Below are positions 8,684-16,800 of a stretch of 64,000 nucleotides of DNA, piece by piece. This DNA comes from Mycolicibacterium sp. ND9-15 (GTDB lineage: Bacteria; Actinomycetota; Actinomycetes; Mycobacteriales; Mycobacteriaceae): the NCBI RefSeq assembly GCF_035918395.1, contig NZ_CP142362.1:4377501-4441500 (forward strand). Reading direction: 5' to 3'. A program made the position numbers and the translations under genes. The notes under the pieces are model-generated. The model did no database searches, had not been told where the DNA came from, and saw nothing but the letters and a program-made list of their open reading frames with translations. Numbering within the stretch: position 1 is the stretch's first letter; every line of letters starts with the position of its first letter.

Positions 8684-10204
8684 GTGAGCGCCACCCGACG
8701 AGTCGACGCCGACTTCCTCGATTTGCCTCGCCATGCGCTGGCCGACGCGGCGCTGTCGGCGGCGTCGGCCGCCGGCGCCGGCTACGCAGATCTTCGCATT
8801 CACGCGATCACTTCGGAGCTCGTGCAGTTGCGAGACGGTGAACTGCAGACCGCGGTCGTCGATCGGGAGATCGGCCTGGCGGTGCGGGTGATCGTCGACG
8901 GCACCTGGGGGTTCGCTTCGCATGCCGAGCTCCGCCCGGTGGTCGCCGCCGACACCGCACGCCGCGCCGTGGGAGTGGCCAGGACGCTGGCGCAGCTGAA
9001 CGCCGAGCGGATCGAGCTGGCCGACGAACCCGTCTACACCGAGGCCACTTGGCTTTCGGACTACCGGATCGACCCGTTCAGTGTCGGCACCACCGAGAAG
9101 CTGGCCGTGCTCGGCGAGTACTCCGGTCGGCTGCTGGCCGCTGACGGCGTCGACCACGTCTCGACGGGATTGCACACGGCCAAGGAGCAGACGTTCTACG
9201 CCGACACGTTCGGCTCGACGATCACCCAGCAGCGGGTGCGGGTGCAGCCGTCGCTGGAGGCAGTCACCGTCGACGCCGCGGCGGGCACCTTCGAGACGAT
9301 GCGCACGCTGGCCCCCCCGACTGCCCGGGGCTGGGAGTACGTCGCCGGCGACGAAGCGTGGAACTGGACCGAGGAACTGGCCGCGCTGCCGACCTGGCTG
9401 GCCGAGAAGGTCAAGGCCCCCAGTGTCAGCGCCGGGCCGACGGACCTCGTGATCGACCCGTCGAACCTGTGGCTGACCATTCACGAATCCGTCGGGCACG
9501 CCACCGAGTACGACCGGGCGATCGGCTACGAGGCGGCGTATGCGGGCACCTCGTTCGCCACGCCCGACAAGCTCGGCACGATGCGCTACGGCTCGCCGGT
9601 GATGAACGTGACCGCCGACCGGACCGTCGAACATGGCCTGGCGACCATCGGTTTCGACGACGACGGGGTGCGGGCGCAGAAGTGGGACCTGGTGCGCGAC
9701 GGTGTTTTCGTCGGGTACCAGCTGGACCGGGTGTTCGCACCGCGCCTGGGTGTGGCCCGGTCGAACGGCTGCGCGTACGCCGACTCGCCGCATCACGTGC
9801 CGATCCAGCGGATGGCCAACGTCTCGCTGGAGCCGGCGGCCGAGGACGTCAGCACCGACGATCTCATCGCCCGCGTGGACGACGGTATCTACATCGTCGG
9901 CGACAAGAGTTGGTCGATCGACATGCAGCGCTACAACTTCCAGTTCACGGGTCAGCGGTTCTTCCGCATCCGCGACGGCCGGCTCGACGGCCAGCTGCGC
10001 GACGTGGCCTATCAGGCGACGACGACGGACTTCTGGGGGGCGCTGGAGGCCGTCGGCGGGCCGTCGACATGGCGGCTCGGCGGGGCGTTCAACTGCGGCA
10101 AGGCGCAGCCGGGGCAGGTGGCCGCGGTCAGCCACGGATGCCCGTCGGCGTTGTTCCGCGGGGTGAACGTGCTCAACACCCGCGAAGAGGCAGGGCGGTC
10201 ATGA
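8684..10204 (+). CDS. tldD: TldD-family metalloprotease subunit (Rv2315c-like)
   Basis: A zinc-dependent peptidase subunit of 506 aa. In the family TldD supplies the catalytic HExxxH motif and works with PmbA/TldE to degrade unfolded peptides; in E. coli the pair processes microcin B17. Here the motif reads HESVGH, within NLWLTIHESVGHATEYDR (around residue 270). A Gly/Asn-rich C-terminal half follows with GDKSWSIDMQRYNFQFTGQRFF. The GTG at 8684 is chosen over upstream starts because GGTGGTGA precedes it and the longer frame would cross the uspA start. The stop overlaps the pmbA start by 4 bp (ATGA), as expected for partner subunits. The set uspABC-tldD-pmbA matches M. tuberculosis Rv2314c-Rv2318. 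Confidence 0.9.
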   Translation: MSATRRVDADFLDLPRHALADAALSAASAAGAGYADLRIHAITSELVQLRDGELQTAVVDREIGLAVRVIVDGTWGFASHAELRPVVAADTARRAVGVARTLAQLNAERIELADEPVYTEATWLSDYRIDPFSVGTTEKLAVLGEYSGRLLAADGVDHVSTGLHTAKEQTFYADTFGSTITQQRVRVQPSLEAVTVDAAAGTFETMRTLAPPTARGWEYVAGDEAWNWTEELAALPTWLAEKVKAPSVSAGPTDLVIDPSNLWLTIHESVGHATEYDRAIGYEAAYAGTSFATPDKLGTMRYGSPVMNVTADRTVEHGLATIGFDDDGVRAQKWDLVRDGVFVGYQLDRVFAPRLGVARSNGCAYADSPHHVPIQRMANVSLEPAAEDVSTDDLIARVDDGIYIVGDKSWSIDMQRYNFQFTGQRFFRIRDGRLDGQLRDVAYQATTTDFWGALEAVGGPSTWRLGGAFNCGKAQPGQVAAVSHGCPSALFRGVNVLNTREEAGRS

Positions 10205-11574
10205 TCGGCGCACAGCGGGTCGTGGAGATCGCGCTGACCGAAGCTGTTCGGTTGGGCGGGGCCGACGAGACGATCGTGTTGGTGACCGACCGCTCCGACG
10301 CGGCGCTGCGGTGGGCGGGCAACTCGATGACCACCAACGGGGAGTCGACGACGCGCTACACGACGGTGGTCTCGGTGGTGCACAGGGGCGGCAAGTCGCA
10401 TGTCGGGTCGGTGCGGTCCAGCGAGGTCGACCCATCGACGATCGCGGCGCTGGTGGCATCGTCGCAGGAGGCGGCGCGCTCGGCGCCCGAGGCTCGCGAC
10501 AGCGCGCCGTTGCTCGCCGGCGGTGACGTACCCCCGGATTGGGATGCCCCGGTGCCGGGCACCGGCGCGGAGGTGTTCTTGGCGATGGCGGACGGACTCG
10601 CCCGTGGCTTCCACCGCGGCGACAGGTTGTACGGGTATGCGCGGCACATTGTGGAGACCACGTTCCTGGCGACCTCGGGTGGGTTGCGGCGGCGGTACAC
10701 GCAGCCGACCGGTTCAGTGGAGATCAACGCCAAGCGTGCCGACGCCAGCGCGTGGGTCGGCGTCAGCACGAGCGACTTTGCCGACGTACCAACGGATTCG
10801 ATGCTTGACGAGTTGTCGACTCGGCTGGGCTGGGCGCAACGCACCGTGGAGTTGCCGGCCGGGCGCTACGAAACGATCCTGCCGCCATCGACGGTGGCCG
10901 ACCTGATGATCTACCTGACATGGGCGATGGACGGCCGCGGCGCGCAGGAGGGTCGCACCGCGTTCTCCGCGCCCGGCGGCGGCACGCGGGTGGGGGAGAA
11001 GCTCACCGAGTTGCCGTTGACGCTGTACTCCGATCCGCTCGCCGCAGGGCTGGCGTGCACCCCGTTTGTCGCGACATCCACCTCGTCGGAACGGATTTCG
11101 GTTTTCGACAACGGCATGGACATCAGCCGGGTGGACTGGGTCCGCGACGGCGCGATCAACGCGTTGGCGTATTCACGGGCGTCGGCCGCGGAGTTCGGCG
11201 CGACCCCGGCCGCGCCTGCGGACAACCTGCTGATGACCGGGGGGCAAGGCGGTCTGGCGGACATGATCGCGGGCACGGAGCGGGGACTGCTGCTGAGCAC
11301 GCTGTGGTATATCCGCGCGGTCGATCCGGCGGTGCTGCTGCTGACGGGACTCACCCGCGACGGTGTCTACCTGATCGAGGACGGCGAGGTGACGGCTGCC
11401 GTCAACAATTTCCGGTTCAACGAGAGCCCGTTGGACCTGTTGCGCCGGACGACGGAGGCGGGTGCCAGCGAGGTCACTTTGCCGCGGGAGTGGGGCGACT
11501 GGGCCACGCGGGCGGCGATGCCGACACTGCGGATTCCCGACTTTCACATGTCGTCGGTCAGTCAGGCGCAATAA
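10201..11574 (+). CDS. pmbA: PmbA/TldE-family peptidase partner (Rv2314c-like)
   Basis: A protein of 457 aa in the TldD/PmbA family. As in other PmbA proteins it lacks the HExxxH zinc motif and is the non-catalytic partner of TldD. The C-terminal half holds the conserved segments SSERISVFDNGMDISRVDW, AAPADNLLMTGGQGGLADMI and DGVYLIEDGEVTAAVNNFRF, the last being the family's Asn-rich C-terminal motif. Translation is coupled to tldD by the ATGA overlap. No substrate peptide precursor is visible nearby. Confidence 0.9.
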   Translation: MIGAQRVVEIALTEAVRLGGADETIVLVTDRSDAALRWAGNSMTTNGESTTRYTTVVSVVHRGGKSHVGSVRSSEVDPSTIAALVASSQEAARSAPEARDSAPLLAGGDVPPDWDAPVPGTGAEVFLAMADGLARGFHRGDRLYGYARHIVETTFLATSGGLRRRYTQPTGSVEINAKRADASAWVGVSTSDFADVPTDSMLDELSTRLGWAQRTVELPAGRYETILPPSTVADLMIYLTWAMDGRGAQEGRTAFSAPGGGTRVGEKLTELPLTLYSDPLAAGLACTPFVATSTSSERISVFDNGMDISRVDWVRDGAINALAYSRASAAEFGATPAAPADNLLMTGGQGGLADMIAGTERGLLLSTLWYIRAVDPAVLLLTGLTRDGVYLIEDGEVTAAVNNFRFNESPLDLLRRTTEAGASEVTLPREWGDWATRAAMPTLRIPDFHMSSVSQAQ

Positions 11575-11581
11575 TCCGTGG

Positions 11582-12433
11582 GTGGGCACTGACGAGCTTG
11601 CCGATCGGATCGCCGGGTTGGTGGCGATGTCGTCGGGTGACGGCCGACTGGACACGTTGATCCGGCTGACGTGCGGCAGGGCGCTGGCGTTACCGCCGCT
11701 GACCGTGGAGGGCGACCTGCTCGACGAGGCCACCGAAGCGGATCGGGTGGTGGCCGCGTTCGCCGAGCAGTTCGCGATCGACGTCTCGGGCATCGGCGAA
11801 AATCAGCGCAAGCGACTGTCGGTGACGCTGGGCGACAACGCTTTTCGAACGGTGGTCGCGATCTTCATCGCCGACTTCGTGCCGCGAGTGTGGGCGGGCT
11901 GCGAGGCACTGGGTCTGGGCCGACCCGGCCACTGCAGCGTCGTCGAGTGGGACCACGAGGCCGATCCGGTCGATGCCCTGCTCAACGGCTTCGCGCCCGC
12001 CGTGGCGCGGTTACGGGAACTCGATCCGGTGACGACGGAGATCGTCCGGCTGCGCGGGGCGATTCAGCACAACTGCCGGCTGTGCAAGTCGTTACGGGAT
12101 GACAACGCGCTGGACGCGGGTGGGTCCGAGGAGCTGTACGGGCAGATCGAGCGCTATGAGTCCGCCGAGGGATTGACCGACGCGCAGAAGGCGGCACTGC
12201 GATACGTCGACGCGCTGATCTGGTCGCCGGCACGGATCGAGGCGGATGTGGCCGCGGGCGTCCGGAGGCACTTCTCGGAGAAGCAGGTGTGGGAGCTGAC
12301 GCTGGACGTCATGCGCAACGCGTGCAACAAAATCGCGGTGTCGCTGGGGGCCGACGCCCCGCGAGTGGCGTCGGGCACCGAGCGCTACTCGATCGGCCAC
12401 GACGGGCAGCCGGTGTACGCCGACATCGCGTGA
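11582..12433 (+). CDS. AhpD-like / carboxymuconolactone decarboxylase-family protein
   Basis: A protein of about 283 aa whose centre carries the AhpD-type helix RLRGAIQHNCRLCKSLRDDN, with the CxxC redox pair and preceding His. The following region (LTDAQKAALRYVDALIWSPARI, then VRRHFSEKQVWELTLDVMRNACNKI) is the typical second helical half. AhpD relatives are peroxidases or disulphide reductants. The start is uncertain: the GTG at 11582 lies 7 bp after the pmbA stop and gives the longest sensible protein, while an in-frame ATG at 11627 is also possible. Same strand and tight spacing suggest cotranscription with tldD-pmbA. It precedes the tRNA gene by 68 bp. Confidence 0.78.
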   Translation: MGTDELADRIAGLVAMSSGDGRLDTLIRLTCGRALALPPLTVEGDLLDEATEADRVVAAFAEQFAIDVSGIGENQRKRLSVTLGDNAFRTVVAIFIADFVPRVWAGCEALGLGRPGHCSVVEWDHEADPVDALLNGFAPAVARLRELDPVTTEIVRLRGAIQHNCRLCKSLRDDNALDAGGSEELYGQIERYESAEGLTDAQKAALRYVDALIWSPARIEADVAAGVRRHFSEKQVWELTLDVMRNACNKIAVSLGADAPRVASGTERYSIGHDGQPVYADIA

Positions 12434-12501
12434 CGATTTCCGGCTTGGAGCGTGGTTGGCCGGCTGAAGCGATATGGGACCATGGTGCCGCACGTCGCGC
12501 T

Positions 12502-12578
12502 GGGGCGGTAGCTCAGTTGGTTAGAGCCGCGGACTCATAATCCGTTGGTCGCGGGTTCGAGTCCCGCCCGCCCCACCA
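12502..12578 (+). tRNA. tRNA-Met (anticodon CAT, elongator type)
   Basis: A complete cloverleaf: 7-bp acceptor stem GGGGCGG/CCGCCCC, D arm with AGCTCAGTTGGTTAGAGC, anticodon stem GCGGA/TCCGT closing loop CTCATAA (anticodon CAT at 12536-12538), T stem GCGGG/CCCGC with loop TTCGAGT, discriminator A and encoded CCA. The first acceptor pair is G-C, and the anticodon stem lacks the three stacked G-C pairs of the initiator, so this is an elongator Met tRNA (a lysidine-modified Ile tRNA is the other option). An integrase remnant begins about 10 bp downstream, so the 3' end is the probable attachment site of a former prophage. Confidence 0.95.
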
Positions 12579-12588
12579 AAAAGCCCAG

Positions 12589-12903
12589 CTAAGACCAGCT
12601 ATCGCGGCCTCCGGTCGTCAGGTAGTGCCCGTCTCGGGTGTCACGAGTTGTCACAACTCGCCCGAAACTGCTCGCCGCCGCCTTCAACGCATCGTCCTGG
12701 CTATGCGCGTAGGTGGCCATCGTGAACGCCGCTCGCGTGCCCCAGCCACGACGCAATCACCGCTATCGGCACCCCCTGCAGGTGCATCAACGTGGCGCAC
12801 GAATGACGGGCGTCGTGCAATCGCACGGCCGGGATGCCGAGCTTCGTGAGCATCTTCTCCCCCCGCGACGTGATGGCGTCAGGATGCAACGCTCGCCGAG
12901 CTC
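12589..12903 (-). pseudogene. Tyrosine-recombinase (phage integrase) C-terminal remnant, frameshifted
   Basis: On the minus strand the sequence reads RALHPDAITSRGEKMLTKLG and then IPAVRLHDARHSCATLMHLQ, with the catalytic-domain motif HDARH and SWLGHAS further on. The frame breaks there: one shifted base later the expected tail resumes as FTMATYAHSQDDALKAAASS, which includes the catalytic Tyr, and ends at a stop at 12589. A second break near 12890 separates it from its upstream part, which now lies beyond the insertion sequence (14233 onwards). Location directly at the 3' end of tRNA-Met is typical of prophage or ICE integrases. The gene is non-functional. Confidence 0.85.
12887..12903. repeat. 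17-bp direct repeat flanking the IS element (left copy)
   Basis: CAACGCTCGCCGAGCTC occurs here and again at 14233-14249. It is part of the integrase gene, and the two integrase halves join across it, so it reads as a target-site duplication made on insertion of the element between the copies. Seventeen base pairs is long for an IS481-family duplication. Confidence 0.75.
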
Positions 12904-14232
12904 TGTTCTGTTCGGGGACATCGCTGACAGTTGTATGTCTCGGGACATCGCTGACACTTGAGTAGGGCCTGGGCCAGGATGGCTCATGGCTCAGAAGGTG
13001 ACGGCGATGGACATTCGGATGGCTTCGGCGTTGGCCGGCCAGGTCGACAACGTGGCGCAGTTCTGCCGGGACAGCGCGATCAGTCGACAGACGTATTACA
13101 AGTTCCGCAAGCGTTTCCGTGACGGTGGGATCGAGCGCTTCTGTGGCTGCGGGACGATCGCCCCGCGACGGGTCAAGATCTGCCACACCGTCGACACTGA
13201 CGGCACCGCGATACCCTCGCGCTGCAACGACCACACGATCGACTGTGCACCGTGATCGCGGCCATCCTCGATCAACTGCTTACGCCGCAACACGATCAGG
13301 TCTTCCACCTCGACCGGGGTCTGCCCCGGCGAAGTCACGGGTCTGCAGGATCGGTCGCGGCGTCCGCGGCCGAAGTCGGCGACCAAACGGTTTTGCTTCG
13401 ATCGGCCCAACGAGTGTTGGCAGTCCGATTGGACCGGATGGACGCTGGCCGACGGCAGCGCGGTGGGCATCGCGGGCAGTCTCGACGACCACTCCCGGTA
13501 TGTGGTGGGTTTGCGCGCGGGTGCCGATGACGCGGACGCCGAGCTTGTCTGGGAGGTGATGCTGGCAGGCATCGACGAGTGCGGGATACCATCGATGTCG
13601 TTGTCGGACAACGGAATCGTCTACACTGGCCGCTTCCACGCGCATGAATCAGCTTTCGAGGTCAATCTGCGCGCTCTCGGGGTGCGGACCATCAACTCGA
13701 CGCCGTTTCACCCGCAGACCTGCGGCAAGATCGAGCGGTTCTGGCAGACGCTGAAGAAGTGGCTGTCTGCCCGCGATCCGGCGGCTACTGTCGAGGAACT
13801 CAACGCCCTGCTCGAGCAGTTCCGCACCTATTACAACCACCAACGGCCGCACCGCGCGCTACGTGGCGCCACCCCGGCCGAGGCATTCAGCGCCACCGTC
13901 ATGGCCCGCCCCGCCGAGCGTCCACTGCCCGCACCGGTGTTCGTCAGCCGCCGCACCGTCGGAGAGAAGTCGGGACAGGTGTTCGTCGCGCCCTACAAGG
14001 TCAACGTCGGGCTGCGCTGGGCCGGCCACGACTGCGATGTCATCCGCGACGGCGAGCACATCACCATCTTCAGCGGCAACCGACTCGTGCGCACTCTCAC
14101 TGCCGATCCCACACGCAACTACCAGTCCATCGACAAGACCACCCGCACCTATCGCACCCGCGAGCCCAAACCGGCATCATGAGTGTCAGCGATGTCCCGA
14201 GACATAAGTGTCAGCGATGTCCCGAGACACCA
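12904..14232 (+). mobile_element. IS481-family insertion sequence, inactive (internal inversion), with doubled terminal repeats
   Basis: An element of about 1.33 kb between 17-bp direct repeats. Both ends begin TG and carry two copies of a 21-nt motif, TGTCTCGGGACATCGCTGAC plus a final A, or a close variant. On the left the outer variant ends at 12929 and the inner copy is 12936-12956; on the right the inverted copies are 14184-14204 and 14209-14229. The body encodes an IS481/IS3-type DDE transposase oriented left to right, but a middle segment of about 215 bp is inverted, so no intact transposase can be made. It interrupts the integrase remnant next to tRNA-Met. Confidence 0.85.
12986..14182 (+). 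pseudogene. IS481-family transposase disrupted by an internal inversion
   Basis: Three parts are visible. Residues from the ATG at 12986 give the N-terminal helix-turn-helix (MAQKVTAMDIRMASALAGQV through ISRQTYYKFRKRFRDGGIE) up to about 13135. From about 13136 to 13350 the coding sense is on the opposite strand: the minus strand reads SPGQTPVEVEDLIVLRRKQL and on to SVSTVWQILTRRGAIVPQPQ, the normal central part. From about 13350 the plus strand resumes with TKRFCFDRPNECWQSDWTGW and runs to 14182. That last part carries the DDE residues: D in QSDWTG, D in SLSDNGIV, E in GKIERFWQTLKKWL. A simple inversion of the middle block explains the pattern. Confidence 0.85.
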
Positions 14233-14249
14233 CAACGCTCGCCGAGCTC
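14233..14249. repeat. 17-bp direct repeat flanking the IS element (right copy)
   Basis: Right copy of the 17-bp repeat at 12887-12903. It marks where the upstream part of the integrase pseudogene resumes after the insertion. Confidence 0.75.
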
Positions 14250-14318
14250 GTTGCTCGCCATATATTCGCCGCGATACTGCGAACCCGCGGCAAGGCGGTC
14301 CTCGAGCTGCAGCCGCTA
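14233..14318 (-). pseudogene. Upstream fragment of the split phage integrase
   Basis: Read on the minus strand, this short stretch gives LQLEDRLAAGSQYRGEYMAS and then NELGER. This is the kind of segment that precedes the catalytic HDARH box in actinophage tyrosine recombinases, and it continues, with a one-base frame error, into LHPDAITSRGEKM on the far side of the IS. The similarity is lost above about 14318. Short, but it fits the split-gene interpretation. Confidence 0.55.
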
Positions 14319-14597
14319 GCCGACACCAGCGCCAACCCCACCACCTACACTCGCACAACAACATTCAGCACCGTCCGGAGATACGAAATATGTTGTAACA
14401 CAAGGGCATACAGGGGAGCGGACGCCACCGCGAACCGCACTGCTGGACACGCGCCTGTCGCCGGAAGGTGTCCTTCATGCGTGCGGGTTCCATTTTTTTT
14501 GGGAGGTTGCGGTGTTGTGCTGCGACAACTTTCGCGTGTCGAATGGTGTTGTGTTGCGGTTGGATCATAGTGATTTGCAACAGATTTGGAGGTGCTG
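14319..14597. other. Remnant region without a recognisable gene
   Basis: Between the integrase fragment and the terminase remnant I see no supported gene. The stretch is richer in A+T than its surroundings, with an uninterrupted run of eight T near 14500, and no frame shows a recognisable domain. It is probably degenerate prophage sequence. Confidence 0.5.
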
Positions 14598-15020
14598 ATG
14601 ACTGGTGGGCAATCGCTTGGTCTATGTGGTCAGGCAACCGCTCAGGCTGTCGGTTCAGCGAAAAGTAGGCCGGTCCCGGCGGGTTTGAAGACGCGGGGCC
14701 GCTCGATGTGGCGGGAAGTTACATCGGGTTAAGTGCTGGACCCGGCTGAGCTGGCGTTGTTGGCGGCGTTGTGCCGCACGGTTGACGAGTTGGATCGGTT
14801 GACGGCGGCGATGAAGGATGCGGAGCCGGTGGTGGAGGGTTCGACTGGTCAACCGAAGTCGCATCCGTTGCTGGGTGAGATTCGGTTGCATCGGAAGTTG
14901 GCTGAGAGCCTAAGCGCGGCGTTGGCGTTGCCGGTGGTGGGTGAGTCGGTGGGGCGCAAGCGGTCGGCGGGGGCGAGGATCGCGGCGCAGGCCCGCTGGC
15001 GCAACGGGAAGGGCGCATAG
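14598..15020 (+). pseudogene. Phage terminase small subunit (P27-like) with an in-frame stop
   Basis: The ATG at 14598 follows a strong GGAGG (6-nt spacing). The frame reads MTGGQSLGLCGQATAQAVGS..PVPAGLKTRGRSMWREVTSG, meets TAA at 14730-14732, and continues in the same frame as LDPAELALLAALCRTVDELD to ARIAAQARWRNGKGA. The whole, about 140 codons, has the layout of actinophage terminase small subunits: the GLxxRGRxxWREVT motif, the LDPAELALL..CRTVDELDRL helix and a basic tail. The stop falls between two conserved motifs, so it is most simply a nonsense mutation. Re-initiation at the GTG directly after the stop could still give the last 95 residues. The terminase large-subunit remnant starts at the next base. 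Confidence 0.75.
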
Positions 15021-15118
15021 GTGGCGACACTCAGAAGCGAACGCGTGGACTGCGACTATCCGCCCGAGTTGGCCTCAACAGCAGCCGCCAGGACATGGGC
15101 ATCCGCATCGTGCAGATT
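15021..15118 (+). pseudogene. Terminase large subunit, N-terminal fragment only
   Basis: A GTG immediately after the small-subunit stop opens MATLRSERVDCDYPPELAST, which resembles the first residues of actinophage large terminases. After about 20 codons the frame is wrong; another frame carries the expected QDMGIRIVQ and then stops. No Walker or nuclease motif follows, so all but the extreme N-terminus is deleted. It supports the reading of this region as a decayed prophage. Confidence 0.55.
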
Positions 15119-15136
15119 TCCTGAAAACTGGGCTGC

Positions 15137-15592
15137 TTACGGCCGCTCGTGCATCTGGGCGTCGAGATGCACGGCGGCGCGCTTGAGCATCAGCACCGCG
15201 TCGGCCGCGGTGGTGTGTACGTCATCGTTGAAGGCGTCCAGGTTCGGCCAGTTCATTGCGTCGGCGGAGTTGGCGAGCCGCACCAGTAGTAACTCCAGCC
15301 GATCGACCTGCATTTGCGCCGCGTAAGGCTGCCCGCTGTGCCAATAGCCAGCCGCCGTACGTAGCGCCCCTCCCAGGCAGAAGCTGCATGGGGCGGCGAC
15401 AGGCTCGGTGCGTACCCGGTAGCCTCCCGCGCCGACGTGCTCGGTGCGCACCCGCACCCAGTCGCCCGGCGAGTCGACTGATGGCTGCACCTCGTTGTCT
15501 TCGGCGTCGCGGCAGTAGGTGCCTTGCGTCCACCCGCCGTCAGCCTCGATGAGCGCCAGGGCGCCCTCGATTACGTCGCGGTCGGTATTCAT
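15137..15592 (-). CDS. DUF6197-like protein of unknown function
   Basis: A protein of about 151 aa. The pattern RDVIEGALALIEADGGWTQG at the N-terminus, a central cysteine stretch PCSFCLGGALRTAAG, and a C-terminal NDDVHTTAADAVLMLKRAA matches what I recall of DUF6197, a small family common in actinobacteria and their phages. The ATG at 15592 is chosen because GAAGG lies 10 nt upstream; ATGs at 15601 and 15652 are alternatives. Opposite in strand to the terminase remnants and at their edge, it may be surviving prophage cargo or the first host gene beyond it. Function unknown. Confidence 0.6.
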   Translation of the reverse strand: MNTDRDVIEGALALIEADGGWTQGTYCRDAEDNEVQPSVDSPGDWVRVRTEHVGAGGYRVRTEPVAAPCSFCLGGALRTAAGYWHSGQPYAAQMQVDRLELLLVRLANSADAMNWPNLDAFNDDVHTTAADAVLMLKRAAVHLDAQMHERP

Positions 15593-15950
15593 GTCAGCCA
15601 TGCCTTCAAAGTACGAAGTGTCGCCACGCGACACCACGAGGTTGACCTCCAAGTTGATGGGGGGTTTACCCCCCTTGGCACGGGTTCAGCCTTAAGCGTC
15701 GTCAGCAACCCTGTGTCTAACTGGACTATGGTCCAATTGGGAGTAGCGTTCCGGTTTGGTGACCGAGAACCTGGAGGTGCGCTGCCGTTGGCGCGGCGCC
15801 GACGCGATGACGCGGTGCACAGAGGAGTGTCGATGCCTCGGACTACCGCGTGGCCGGAAGCTTTGTGGGCGATCGCAACAGGCCCGAGCAGCGCTGAGCG
15901 TCCTCTCTGGACGGCAGCCCCCAGATGCTCATCGCGGTAAGTTTGCCACC
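15593..15950. other. Intergenic region upstream of the enoyl-CoA hydratase gene
   Basis: About 360 bp without a gene I can support; the open frames across it overlap each other and match nothing. It contains the palindrome at 15722-15735, which probably marks the promoter region of the downstream hydratase/SDR pair. Confidence 0.5.
15722..15735. promoter_or_regulatory. Candidate operator palindrome
   Basis: TGGACTATGGTCCA is an inverted repeat with 5-bp arms (TGGAC/GTCCA) and a 4-nt centre, about 215 bp upstream of the hydratase start. Its form suits a dimeric TetR-type repressor, the usual regulators of acyl-CoA genes in mycobacteria, but no regulator gene lies beside it. Confidence 0.3.
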
Positions 15951-16757
15951 GTGAGCGAAGAGAGAGTTCGGGTGCAGATCGGCGAGACCGGCGTTGCGAC
16001 GGTGACGATGGTTCGCGCCGACAAGCACAACGCGCTGGACCGAGCCATGTTCGAAGGCCTAGTGAACGCCGCCGAGCAACTGGCCGATGCCACATCTGTT
16101 CGAGCGGTGGTGCTACACGGTGAGGGCAAGAGCTTCTGCTCCGGTCTTGACGTGGCAAGTTTCATGGCCGGGTCCGGCGGCACGGGTGTGCTCCTGGAGC
16201 GAGGCGACGACCATCTGGCCAATTTCGCACAGCGGGTGACCTATGACTGGTCGTTGGTGCCGGCACCGGTAATCGCCGCGATTCACGGCAACTGCTTCGG
16301 GGGCGGTCTGCAAATCGCGCTCGGCGCCGACATCCGCATCGCTGCCCCGGACGCGAAACTGTCCGTCATGGAGGTCAAATGGGGCCTTGTCCCCGACATG
16401 GGCATCACGCAGACACTGCCGCGGCTGGTATCCGTCGACGTCGCAAAGGAGTTGACGTTCACTGGCCGCATAGTTTCCGGGAGCGACGGCTGTGCGCTCG
16501 GCCTGGTCACTCGCACTGCTGACGACCCGCTCTCGTCGGCGTTGGCGCTCGCCGAGGAGATCGCACGGAAATCGCCGGATGCCGTGCGGGCCGCCAAGCG
16601 TCTCTACAACCAGACCTGGACCAGCAACGACGCGGGGACTGCCCTGTCGCTCGAATCCGAGTTGCAGACCGGGTTGATCGGCAAGCCCAATCAGATCGCC
16701 GCCGTGGTGGCCGGCATGTCGGGCGAGCGGCCGGTCTTCTCCGACCCCGATTCCTGA
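15951..16757 (+). CDS. Enoyl-CoA hydratase/isomerase (crotonase) family protein
   Basis: A crotonase-fold protein of 268 aa. Family landmarks: the CoA-binding strand ADKHNALDRAMFEGL, the first oxyanion-hole segment GKSFCSGLDVASF, and the second, HGNCFGGGLQIALGADIRIA. The segment MEVKWGLVPDMGITQTLPRL contains the position where hydratases carry a catalytic Glu (here in the EVKWGLVPD loop; GLVPD is typical of isomerase-like members), so hydratase versus isomerase activity is open. The GTG at 15951 gives the normal family N-terminus; the longer frame adds 65 unrelated residues. The SDR gene follows 43 bp later on the same strand, suggesting one transcript for oxidation of a CoA-linked substrate. 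Confidence 0.87.
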   Translation: MSEERVRVQIGETGVATVTMVRADKHNALDRAMFEGLVNAAEQLADATSVRAVVLHGEGKSFCSGLDVASFMAGSGGTGVLLERGDDHLANFAQRVTYDWSLVPAPVIAAIHGNCFGGGLQIALGADIRIAAPDAKLSVMEVKWGLVPDMGITQTLPRLVSVDVAKELTFTGRIVSGSDGCALGLVTRTADDPLSSALALAEEIARKSPDAVRAAKRLYNQTWTSNDAGTALSLESELQTGLIGKPNQIAAVVAGMSGERPVFSDPDS

Positions 16758-16800
16758 TCCGGCGAAACACGTTGCCCGGCAAGCGTTACTGTAGCTAACC

